A stretch of DNA of 7,069 nucleotides from Acidimicrobiia bacterium (GTDB lineage Bacteria > Actinomycetota > Acidimicrobiia > Acidimicrobiales > Ilumatobacteraceae): contig RFOJ01000044.1 in the NCBI GenBank assembly GCA_009926705.1, positions 1 to 7,069 of the forward strand, written 5' to 3'. Positions 1 to 5,960 of the stretch are shown here, one piece after another. Made by a program: the position numbers and the translations under genes. Under the pieces are notes generated by a model. It saw nothing but the letters and a program-made list of their open reading frames with translations, did not search any database and was not told the DNA's origin. How positions within the stretch are numbered: position 1 is the stretch's first letter; every line of letters starts with the position of its first letter.

Positions 1-1
1 C

Positions 2-502
2 TCGATGCCGACGAACGTGCCTGACCCGGAGTCGTTGCCCGACTTCAAAACGCGGATGGCGCCGTACAAGGAGCAACTCGGCGAGTGGTACGACCGCCCG
101 CGTCCGATCGACATCCGCTACGTCGATGCAGACCCGTTCTCACGCGAGAAGAACCCCCGCTTGGGCCAACGCGTGTGGATGCGGGCCGCCGGCACGTTAC
201 CCGCCGACCACGTGCTGCACACCTGCATCGTCACGTATGCCAGCGACATGACCCTGCTCGACACCGCACTGCTGCCGCATGGCATCGGCTGGACCGACGG
301 CAAGGTACAGATGGCGAGCCTCGACCATGCGATGTGGTTCCACCGACCGTTCAAAGCAGACGAATGGATGCTGTACGACCAGACATCGCTCTCGACTTCC
401 GGCGCGCGCGGTCTCGCCGGCGGCGCAATCTTTTCTCGTGACGGCGATCTCGTCGTGTCGGTCGTGCAAGAAGGCCTCATCAGATTGGTGACTAAGAAGT
501 AG
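2..502 (+). CDS. tesB: Acyl-CoA thioesterase II (TesB), 5'-truncated by the window edge
   Basis: Hydrolyses acyl-CoA thioesters to free fatty acid and CoA in the cytoplasm. About 165 residues are visible, against roughly 285 in the full double-hotdog enzyme, so this is essentially the C-terminal hotdog domain. The reading frame is already open at base 2, and the ATG at 5 is probably internal. Counting from that Met, the E. coli TesB catalytic triad (Asp204, Thr228, Gln278 as I recall it) aligns with Asp81 in YASD, Ser105 in the ASLDHAMWFH block and Gln155 in VQEGLIR. The Asp-to-Ser spacing of 24 is the same as in E. coli. Ser for Thr is a conservative change. The family blocks LLPHGIGW, FHRPFKADEW and SGARGLAGG are also present. 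The stop TAG (500-502) lies 6 bases before crtZ, so the two may be co-transcribed. The family call is very secure; the physiological substrate is unknown. Confidence 0.93.
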   Translation, partial: SMPTNVPDPESLPDFKTRMAPYKEQLGEWYDRPRPIDIRYVDADPFSREKNPRLGQRVWMRAAGTLPADHVLHTCIVTYASDMTLLDTALLPHGIGWTDGKVQMASLDHAMWFHRPFKADEWMLYDQTSLSTSGARGLAGGAIFSRDGDLVVSVVQEGLIRLVTKK

Positions 503-508
503 CCGGTC

Positions 509-1033
509 ATGGACATGAGTTCGCTTGCTGGTCTCGTCACAACAGCAACCTTGGTGGCGGTTGGCTTTCTTGGCATGGAACTCGTCACGTATGTAGTGCA
601 CCGATTTGTCATGCACGGCCTGCTTGAACGCCTGCACATGAGCCACCATCGCAACGCCGCCACCGAATTTGCCAAAAAGTCGTTCGAGCCCAACGATGTG
701 TTCCCGCTTGCATTCTCGGTGGTCGTGCTCGCTGCGATGTGGGCGGGCTTCAACCTGCCGGGCATGCAGTGGTTGATTCCTCTATTCGTCGGAGTCACCG
801 TGTACGGCGTGGTGTACACGGTCGTTCACGACGGCATCATCCATGGCCGCGTTCGTTGGATGAAGCGCAGTCGCTCACGACTCGCTGCGAGCCTTGCCGT
901 CGCTCATCGAGCCCACCACCGCGCCAACGGTGAACCGTACGGCATGTTGCTGCCGCAGCTGACGATGCGGGCGTCGACGGCTGGTGACAAGGCGCGCCGT
1001 GAAGTATCAGCTGGCAGAGCAGCCGCCCGCTAG
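509..1033 (+). CDS. crtZ: Beta-carotene hydroxylase (CrtZ, fatty acid hydroxylase superfamily)
   Basis: Membrane di-iron enzyme that hydroxylates C3 (and C3') of beta-ionone rings, as in beta-carotene to zeaxanthin. The 174-residue product has the complete histidine set in CrtZ order: H31/H36 in HRFVMHG, H43/H46/H47 in HMSHH, H107/H112 in HDGIIHG, and H133/H136/H137 in AHRAHH. The LGME motif just before the first box and the YGVVYTVVHD block also match CrtZ. Hydrophobic segments lie at about residues 8-30, 64-81 and 87-106, and the His clusters fall in the loops between and after them. The ATG at 509 is used; a second ATG at 515 is possible, and no strong ribosome site is visible before either. 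The last 25 residues are polar and not family-conserved. The stop TAG shares a CTAG with the stop of the convergent CrtA-like gene. Other members of the hydroxylase superfamily are less likely because the whole motif pattern is CrtZ's. Confidence 0.9.
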   Translation: MDMSSLAGLVTTATLVAVGFLGMELVTYVVHRFVMHGLLERLHMSHHRNAATEFAKKSFEPNDVFPLAFSVVVLAAMWAGFNLPGMQWLIPLFVGVTVYGVVYTVVHDGIIHGRVRWMKRSRSRLAASLAVAHRAHHRANGEPYGMLLPQLTMRASTAGDKARREVSAGRAAAR

Positions 1034-1731
1034 AGGCGCGTGCGTAGCGGGTCTCGCCCGTCCCACGAACCCGTCGACCAATAGGGTTCGAATCTCGCGA
1101 ACATCTCCTCGCCGTACCAGCGTTCGCGGCGCGTGCGGCTCACGACTCGGTCGTGTTGCGGGGCTCGACGAGCGAATGATGTCATCGCGTCGAGGTCGCG
1201 CCACAAGCTGAACGTTCCGAGCCGAAGAATCGGCGCTTCTCCGAAACCGATCACAGCGAGCAACCCGTCGCTTGTCTGCAGCTCTGCATCAACGATGCGA
1301 GCGTCTCGCGAAAACACGCGCCAAGAACGAAGTTTCACGTCGGCACGAGTGATGATCGCGACCGGCGAACGCGCCTCGCCAACGCGTTGTGCGGCAGAGT
1401 CACCCATGAGACGCGGAATCTCCACCCCTCGCCACGAACCGTGTCCACCGGCACCTCGCAACTTGACGTGCCACGACTCTTGCAAGCCTCGGCGACGTCG
1501 GACTCGCGCAATGAATTCGTCAGCATGCTCTTCGCTCTCGAACAACCCGAAGATTGCGGTGCGACCGAGCTGAGTGCTCGGCGCAGTGTTGCTGCCGCTG
1601 CCGGTGCCGAACACGCGCAACAGACGCAGACCGGTGGCTCGGGCGTAGCGAAATCGGTCGAAGGCGAGCGCCTGCACCATGCCGGGCACACCGCGCCACT
1701 TGAGCACGTGGAACGTCGCGACGTAAGCCAT
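1030..1731 (-). CDS. CrtA-family oxygenase (spheroidene monooxygenase-like)
   Basis: The 233-residue product resembles CrtA, the oxygenase that adds a keto group to acyclic carotenoids in purple phototrophs. Recognisable blocks are the N-terminal YVATFHVLKW, then FGTGSGSNTAPSTQLGRTAIF (residues 41-61), SPVAIITRADVK (122-133), the LGTFSLWRDLDAMTSFA stretch (171-187), and the C-terminal RTRRERWYGEEMFARFEP (199-216) followed by the final G-x-DPL. Length is close to the family's usual 230-250 residues. The frame is open upstream to 2079, but homology begins exactly at the Met at 1731, which follows an acceptable ribosome site (AAGGCAG) about 3 bases upstream, so I chose that start. It is divergent from the PlsY-like gene (22-base gap) and convergent with crtZ. 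Next to crtZ, a role as a carotenoid ketolase or oxygenase is likely, but substrate and position are inferred. No photosynthesis genes are visible, so the classic spheroidene substrate is unlikely. Confidence 0.85.
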   Translation of the reverse strand: MAYVATFHVLKWRGVPGMVQALAFDRFRYARATGLRLLRVFGTGSGSNTAPSTQLGRTAIFGLFESEEHADEFIARVRRRRGLQESWHVKLRGAGGHGSWRGVEIPRLMGDSAAQRVGEARSPVAIITRADVKLRSWRVFSRDARIVDAELQTSDGLLAVIGFGEAPILRLGTFSLWRDLDAMTSFARRAPQHDRVVSRTRRERWYGEEMFARFEPYWSTGSWDGRDPLRTRL

Positions 1732-1737
1732 CTCTGC

Positions 1738-1745
1738 CTTACAGT
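1738..1745 (+). promoter_or_regulatory. Candidate -10 box for the PlsY-like gene, leaderless type
   Basis: TACAGT at 1740-1745 fits the TANNNT -10 pattern and ends 8 bases before the GTG start at 1754. A transcript from it would begin at or next to the start codon, and no ribosome site is visible upstream of that GTG. No good -35 hexamer is seen. On the other strand the overlapping hexamer CACTGT (1746-1741) is a weaker candidate for the CrtA-like gene, 9 bases from its ATG. This is inference from pattern and spacing. Confidence 0.4.
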
Positions 1746-1753
1746 GTGTCTGC

Positions 1754-2377
1754 GTGTCTGCCGCCTTGCTCGCTGTCCTGATCGGGTACGTGCTCGGCTC
1801 GATTCCCGTCGCCGATTTCGTCACTCGCCGGGCTGGGGCACCAAACCTGCGCGACGTTGGCGACCACAACCCAGGTTTTTGGAATTCGCGCTCGGTGCTC
1901 ACTCGCAACCAGTCGTTGGTGGTCTTCGTCGGCGACTTGCTCAAAGGCGTCGTCTCGGTGGTCGCGGCACAAGAGCTCTCCGACGACTGGCGTGTGTGGT
2001 TTCTTGCAGCGGGCGCAGCAATGGTCGGCCATGCCTGGCCGATTTTCGCCAAGTTCTCCGGCGGACGAAGCGTGCTCACGTGGGTGGGGGCGGCGATCGT
2101 GCTCAGCCCCGTGCCGGCAGCGTTCTGCGTGCTGATGTTCGTCTTGTTTTGGGCGGCAACGCGCGACTTCAGCCACGGCGTGAAGATCGGCGTCGTCTTG
2201 TACCCGCTCGCTCAGTGGTACGCCGACGGTGCCTGGCAAGCTGCCGCCACCGGCGTGCTGATGACCATCATCGGTCTGCGATTTGCGATGGCGGTCGGCT
2301 TCGACTCAATACGTGCGGCCGCGCCATTCGCGCGACGGCGCGACGATGCCGCGCACGACGACCAGCCACGCGAGTAA
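1754..2377 (+). CDS. PlsY-family (DUF205) membrane acyltransferase, divergent
   Basis: A 207-residue polytopic membrane protein of the PlsY fold. In the standard family this enzyme moves the acyl group of acyl-phosphate to glycerol-3-phosphate. Matching parts are GYVLGSIP (residues 11-18), LRDVG (32-36), DLLKG (61-65) and GHAWPIFAKFSGG (92-104). Hydrophobic segments lie at about 2-18, 54-72, 82-98, 109-135 and 144-182. Key positions differ from standard PlsY. The glycine loop GSGNxGATN reads GDHNPGFWN (36-44). GGKGVAT reads GGRSVLT (103-109). The usual C-terminal block with conserved His, Asn and Glu (HRxNIxRL..G.E) is absent, replaced by a polar tail. The start is GTG at 1754, just ahead of the first hydrophobic segment. 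The last 23 residues lie inside a 72-base antisense overlap with the glycosyltransferase gene. Given its neighbours, it may acylate another hydroxyl acceptor, such as a glycosylated carotenoid; that is inference. An ordinary but divergent PlsY remains possible. Confidence 0.8.
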   Translation: MSAALLAVLIGYVLGSIPVADFVTRRAGAPNLRDVGDHNPGFWNSRSVLTRNQSLVVFVGDLLKGVVSVVAAQELSDDWRVWFLAAGAAMVGHAWPIFAKFSGGRSVLTWVGAAIVLSPVPAAFCVLMFVLFWAATRDFSHGVKIGVVLYPLAQWYADGAWQAAATGVLMTIIGLRFAMAVGFDSIRAAAPFARRRDDAAHDDQPRE

Positions 2378-3385
2378 GTCGGCGAACGGCGAGAGCCAGT
2401 AGCCGATTCGCGGTCGCTCAAAGGACCGCACCGTGCCCATGAGCGTGCCGAGGCGCATCAGAAGCAGCATCGCGGTAGCAACGCTGGCCAAACCAAAGAC
2501 GAACGACCAGAGCGGCCACACGAGCACCAACATGGTGACTGCTGCGTCACACCATTGACGGATTGGGCGATCGATGCCAGGCAAAGCGAGCGAGCGGCCC
2601 CAGCCACGCCACGTTTCGGCGAACCCGTCGAACATTTGCACCGTCAAGAGCCGCGCGCCGTCGAACATCTCGACCGGTTTGCCTTCGCGCGCGAGGCGTC
2701 GCACCAGTGCGACATCTTCGATGATCTCGCCGCGCACGCTTCCGCACCAGTCATCTCGCACCGCGTCGTCGCGACGGAACACCATGCACTGACCGTTCGC
2801 CACCGACGAGGCGTCGGCACGACCCGAGCCTGCTCCGTGGCGGTACACGAGCGAGGTGAGCATCGAAGCGTGCAGCCACTGCGCCGCGTTCGACGTGGTG
2901 CGAAACCGTGGCGCAACCGTGCCCAGCACTGCACCCGAACGTTGAAGTGCCGCGACGGCCGCGCTCGGCAACGATGAACTCGGTCGAGCGTCGGCGTCGA
3001 GTGTCACGATGACGTCACCTGTGGCTGCTTCGATGCCCTGTTGCAACGCCCAAATTTTGCCGACCCAACCCGATGGAAGCGGTGCTCCACGAACAACGAT
3101 TGCTCCATGTTCGCGCGCAATCTCTGCCGTCGCATCGCTTGATTGGTCATCAACGACGATCACCTCGCGAACGCCGGGCGCGCCTCTCAATGGCTCGATG
3201 CATTCCGCCAAGCGATGAGCTTCGTTGCGGGCCGGTATGACGACGCTGATGTTGCCTACCGGCGCTTCACGAACGTCGGCGACAAGCACCTGTCCGCCGC
3301 GTGCAGCGCGCACCAAACGTGGTGCGACAACTGCGAGCGCGACGAGTTCAGCGCAAACGAGCACCCACTGCAACGAGTCGTTCAC
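2306..3385 (-). CDS. Family 2 glycosyltransferase, CrtQ/HpnB-like, membrane-anchored
   Basis: Inverting GT-A glycosyltransferase that would transfer a sugar from a nucleotide-sugar to a lipid-like acceptor at the membrane. With the start at 3385 (359 residues), the N-terminal hydrophobic stretch at about 6-22 precedes the GT2 core. Core blocks are ISVVIPARNEA (46-56), VIVVDDQSSD with Asp79/Asp80, the GWVGKIWALQQG block (106-117) shared by CrtQ and HpnB relatives, LDAD with the Asp130/Asp132 metal site, and NGQCMVFRR then IIEDVAL with Glu223/Asp224. Two to three C-terminal membrane segments (about 281-312, 330-349) follow. I chose GTG at 3385 because it overlaps the amidase stop as GTGA, the usual mark of translational coupling; a GTG at 3415 would add 10 residues. 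The C-terminal 23 codons are antisense to the PlsY-like gene. Close relatives glycosylate carotenoid acids (CrtQ) or are linked to hopanoids (HpnB). The crtZ/crtA-like setting favours a carotenoid acceptor, but this is not proven. Confidence 0.86.
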   Translation of the reverse strand: MNDSLQWVLVCAELVALAVVAPRLVRAARGGQVLVADVREAPVGNISVVIPARNEAHRLAECIEPLRGAPGVREVIVVDDQSSDATAEIAREHGAIVVRGAPLPSGWVGKIWALQQGIEAATGDVIVTLDADARPSSSLPSAAVAALQRSGAVLGTVAPRFRTTSNAAQWLHASMLTSLVYRHGAGSGRADASSVANGQCMVFRRDDAVRDDWCGSVRGEIIEDVALVRRLAREGKPVEMFDGARLLTVQMFDGFAETWRGWGRSLALPGIDRPIRQWCDAAVTMLVLVWPLWSFVFGLASVATAMLLLMRLGTLMGTVRSFERPRIGYWLSPFADLLAWLVVVRGIVAPSREWRGRTY

Positions 3386-4818
3386 GCATGTATCGCAGGT
3401 CGGCGCGACGACCACGGGGCCGCCACTTCGATTTGCGAAGCCAAGCGGATGAGCAAGTCTTCGCGGTATGGCGCTCCGACGAACTGCACACCCATCGGCA
3501 GGCCACTCGCACTGGTGTGCAGCGGAAGGCTGATCGCTGGTTGACCCGTCATGTTGAACTGTGCGGTGTATTGCATGATCTCGCGGATTCGCTCAGTCGA
3601 GTCGTCGCCCGAAAGCGCACCGATCTTGGGCGGTGGTCCGGCGAGCGTTGGGGTGACCAGCACATCAAAACCTTGCTTGCCATCGCGCGGCAACCACCAC
3701 GACACGACTCGGCGTGTCCAAGCGTGAATCCAGTTGACCGCGCTCAAATACGCAACGACGTTCGTCGCGTTACCGAACTGCGCCAGGAGATGGTTACCCG
3801 GTTCGATGTCGTCTGCGGTGAACGTGACCCCGAATGCCCGCTCGAGAGCGGCAACGTCATTGGCGATGTGCGCAATGACGATGGCAAGGAACATGTCGCC
3901 GAACTCGGCTTCATTCAATGCCGCCGGGTGAGCGACTTCGACGTGGTGGCCGAGACTCTGCAGCAATTTGCCCGTCGCTTCGACGCTTGCGCGGGCATCG
4001 GGATGATCGAGTCCGCCCGGCAGCAAAGCACCGGAGAGCAATCCGATGCGCAGTTTCTCGACTTCTGCGCCAACTTCGTTCGCGTACGGGCGGGTGGGCA
4101 ATGGCGGGGTGTTCGGGTCGCCCGATTCGTAGCCCGACAACACGTCCATCATCGCCGCGGTGTCGCGCACCGAACGGCTCACGCAGCCCTCGACCACGCC
4201 GCCGAGCCACGATTCACCGAGTGCCGGCCCCAGGCTCACGCGACCTTTACTCGGCTTCAGTCCGACCAGACCGCACTCGCTCGCTGGAATGCGAATCGAC
4301 CCGCCGCCGTCATTCGCGTGTGCGACGGCAACGCAACCTGCGGCGACGGTTGCGGCGCTTCCTCCGCTGCTACCACCAGTCGAGTGATCGGTATTCCATG
4401 GGTTGCGTGCCGGGCCATACGCCAGCGGTTCGGTGGTGATGGTGCTGCCGAACTCGGGCGTGTTGGTCCGGCCAATGGTGATGAATCCGGCTCGGCAGAG
4501 CCGCTCATATAAATACGAGTCTTCGGTCGCGACGAATTTACGATTCTTCAAGAACCGAGTGCCGAGATGGTACGGCTCGCCCTTGATCTGGCAGTTGAGG
4601 TCTTTCACCACCATCGGGACACCGGCGAAGGCGCCTCCCCGACCCGACTTCGCCTCTGCGCGCGCTCGCTCAAAGCGCGGGTGAATGACGGCATTGATCT
4701 GCGGGTTGACGCGTTCGACTGCGGCAATCGCGAGGTCGACGAGTTCGCTTGGCGAAATCTTCTTTGTGCGGATGAGTTCTGCTTGCGCAGTGGCATCGAG
4801 GTGCAGCGGGTTGCTCAT
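3382..4818 (-). CDS. Amidase (amidase signature family)
   Basis: Cytoplasmic Ser-cisSer-Lys hydrolase that cleaves a carboxamide to acid and ammonia. The 478-residue length is normal for the family. The catalytic set is complete: Lys72 in MVVKDLN, cis-Ser150 in STGGSSGGSAA, and nucleophile Ser174 in GGGSIRIPA. The 24-residue Ser-Ser spacing matches FAAH. Other family marks are GRTNTPEFG (116-124), the LVGLKPSKGRVS block, and near the C-terminus the FNMTGQPAISLPL and GLPMGVQFVG blocks. The frame opens at 4881, but the Met at 4818 is where family homology begins, so it is taken as start. It is not the GatA subunit in any obvious way, since no gatB or gatC is nearby. The substrate cannot be read from sequence. 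The stop overlaps the glycosyltransferase start (GTGA), making a two-gene operon. A divergent glycerate kinase starts 20 bases away. Confidence 0.92.
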   Translation of the reverse strand: MSNPLHLDATAQAELIRTKKISPSELVDLAIAAVERVNPQINAVIHPRFERARAEAKSGRGGAFAGVPMVVKDLNCQIKGEPYHLGTRFLKNRKFVATEDSYLYERLCRAGFITIGRTNTPEFGSTITTEPLAYGPARNPWNTDHSTGGSSGGSAATVAAGCVAVAHANDGGGSIRIPASECGLVGLKPSKGRVSLGPALGESWLGGVVEGCVSRSVRDTAAMMDVLSGYESGDPNTPPLPTRPYANEVGAEVEKLRIGLLSGALLPGGLDHPDARASVEATGKLLQSLGHHVEVAHPAALNEAEFGDMFLAIVIAHIANDVAALERAFGVTFTADDIEPGNHLLAQFGNATNVVAYLSAVNWIHAWTRRVVSWWLPRDGKQGFDVLVTPTLAGPPPKIGALSGDDSTERIREIMQYTAQFNMTGQPAISLPLHTSASGLPMGVQFVGAPYREDLLIRLASQIEVAAPWSSRRPAIHA

Positions 4819-4825
4819 GTTCCGA

Positions 4826-4832
4826 CACACTA
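4826..4832. promoter_or_regulatory. Candidate overlapping bidirectional -10 boxes, amidase / glycerate kinase
   Basis: On the minus strand TAGTGT (4832-4827) fits TANNNT and ends 8 bases before the amidase ATG, consistent with a leaderless start. On the plus strand CACACT (4826-4831), a weaker match, ends 7 bases before the glycerate kinase GTG. The two hexamers share five bases, so one small element could serve both directions. The entire gap between the start codons is only 20 bases, so any -35 contact would lie inside the opposing gene. Inferred from pattern and spacing only. Confidence 0.4.
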
Positions 4833-4838
4833 GAAGCC

Positions 4839-5837
4839 GTGCGGGTCTTGGCGGCAGTCGACAAGTTCCGCGGCACCGCAACCGCAGGCCAGGTGGCGCG
4901 CGCTATTGCTGATGCATGTTGGACGACGGGCCACGAATGCGTCGAAATGCCGCTGGCTGACGGTGGCGAGGGAACCCTTGACGTGCTCGGCGGGCCGAAC
5001 CGCACGTTGCGTGTCGAAGGCCCGCTCGGTGCGCCGGTCGATGCTCCGTGGCGACTACACCGCGGGACGGCGGTCATCGAGATGGCACTCGCATCCGGCC
5101 TGCAACTAGTCGGAGGTGCCGAACACAACGACCCGCTCGCTGCATCCACCGTCGGTACAGGGCAACTGATCGACGCCGCGCTCAACCTCGGCGCCGAGCG
5201 CATCATCGTGTGTGTCGGAGGTTCGGCCACGACTGACGGAGGTCTCGGCGCGGTGCAAGCGGTAAGCACTCCGGCGCGACTGAAGCGAGTTGAATTCGTC
5301 GTCGCGTGCGATGTGGACACGCTCTTTCTCGATGCGGCTAACGTGTTTGCTCCGCAGAAGGGTGCCACCGCAGCGCAGGTGAAGTTTCTGTCGTCTCGTC
5401 TGGCGGGTACTGCCGAGCATTTTCGAAAGCGTTTCGACGTCGACGTCACGAAGGTGGTCGGTGGCGGTGCCGCCGGCGGACTCGCCGGCGGTTTGCATGC
5501 GATCGGAGCACAGCTGGTTCCGGGCTTCTCGCTCGTCGCGGAAGAATGCGGTTTCTACGAAGCGTCTGTCGAGTGCGACGTAATCGTGACGGGCGAAGGA
5601 CGACTCGACGACACGAGTTTCTCCGGAAAGGTGGTCGGCAGTGTCGTGCAGTTCGCACGTCGGCACGACAAGCGCGTCGTCGTGATCTGCGGCGACGTTG
5701 CACCCGAAGGCAAGCGCATGGCATCGCAATCTGGCGCCGAAGTGGTGAGCTTGCGCGAGCAGTTCGGTGATGACGCGATGAACTTCACCGAGCGTTGCGT
5801 GCGTGAAGCTGCCGAACGCGCACTCGCGACGGCCTAG
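4839..5837 (+). CDS. Glycerate kinase (GarK/GlxK family), short form
   Basis: Phosphorylates D-glycerate with ATP (to 2- or 3-phosphoglycerate, which the sequence does not tell), feeding glycerate from glyoxylate or serine metabolism into glycolysis. The 332-residue product has the family blocks in order: AAVDKFRGTATA (5-16), MPLADGGEGT (37-46), GPLGAPV (61-67), AVIEMALASGLQL (78-90), STVGTGQLI (103-111), CVGGSATTDGGLGAVQAV (125-142), VACDVDTLF (155-163), VFAPQKGAT (169-177), GGGAAGGLAGG (208-218) and VIVTGEGRLDDTS (248-260). Classical members are around 380 residues. Most of the deficit is between GAVQAV and VACDV, where only 12 residues remain, so the GG-containing segment normally found there is missing. 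The start is GTG at 4839, directly before the conserved first strand. No clear ribosome site is seen. It is divergent from the amidase; a functional link is not evident. Confidence 0.92.
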   Translation: MRVLAAVDKFRGTATAGQVARAIADACWTTGHECVEMPLADGGEGTLDVLGGPNRTLRVEGPLGAPVDAPWRLHRGTAVIEMALASGLQLVGGAEHNDPLAASTVGTGQLIDAALNLGAERIIVCVGGSATTDGGLGAVQAVSTPARLKRVEFVVACDVDTLFLDAANVFAPQKGATAAQVKFLSSRLAGTAEHFRKRFDVDVTKVVGGGAAGGLAGGLHAIGAQLVPGFSLVAEECGFYEASVECDVIVTGEGRLDDTSFSGKVVGSVVQFARRHDKRVVVICGDVAPEGKRMASQSGAEVVSLREQFGDDAMNFTERCVREAAERALATA

Positions 5838-5879
5838 TTAACGACGGCATAGTCGACGAGGGCACAGTTAACGTCGTCG
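5835..5879 (+). repeat. Three imperfect 15-base tandem units
   Basis: Starting with the glycerate kinase stop codon, units at 5835-5849 (TAGTTAACGACGGCA), 5850-5864 (TAGTCGACGAGGGCA) and 5865-5879 (CAGTTAACGTCGTCG) follow each other at a 15-base period. Unit 2 differs from unit 1 at 3 positions and unit 3 at 4. The third unit runs into a CGT triplet run at 5872-5884. GTTAACG (5867-5873) can pair with CGTCAAC (5881-5887) with one A-C mismatch. Function unknown; it could be a degenerate duplication with some terminator role. Confidence 0.55.
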
Positions 5880-5893
5880 TCGTCAACCCCTCA

Positions 5894-5906
5894 GCCGCAT
5901 CGCGGC
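5894..5906. other. Small hairpin in the convergent gap
   Basis: GCCGC (5894-5898) and GCGGC (5902-5906) form a perfect 5-bp stem around a 3-base loop. It lies between the convergent glycerate kinase and LytR_C genes. No T run follows on either strand, so it is not a classical intrinsic terminator. It may contribute to transcription ending together with the hairpins further right. Confidence 0.35.
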
Positions 5907-5960
5907 GACTGTTGGGCCAGCATCAAACGCTCATCAGGCAAACGTCAGACAATCGCCGGG

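Noticed and set aside
118..819. Minus-strand open frame (233 codons) opposite tesB and crtZ
   Set aside because: No domain is recognisable, and the opposite strand carries two well-supported genes with all catalytic residues.
1732..2079. N-terminal extension of the CrtA-like protein to an upstream start
   Set aside because: The added 116 residues show no homology and are antisense to the PlsY-like gene. CrtA-type sequence starts at the Met at 1731 with a ribosome site.
1387..2442. Plus-strand open frame (351 codons) across the CrtA-like and PlsY-like genes
   Set aside because: Low-complexity Arg-rich translation that conflicts with two genes having clear family motifs.
3301..4512. Long plus-strand open frame (403 codons) opposite the amidase
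   Set aside because: It is Arg/Ala/His-rich with no recognisable motif and lies antisense to an amidase with a complete catalytic set. This is the usual open-frame shadow in high-G+C DNA.
4819..4881. N-terminal extension of the amidase to 4881
   Set aside because: It would overlap the glycerate kinase start and its promoter region, and the added residues do not resemble the family.
5867..5890. Classical intrinsic terminator after glycerate kinase
   Set aside because: The GTTAACG/CGTCAAC stem has a mismatch and is followed by CCCC rather than a T run.
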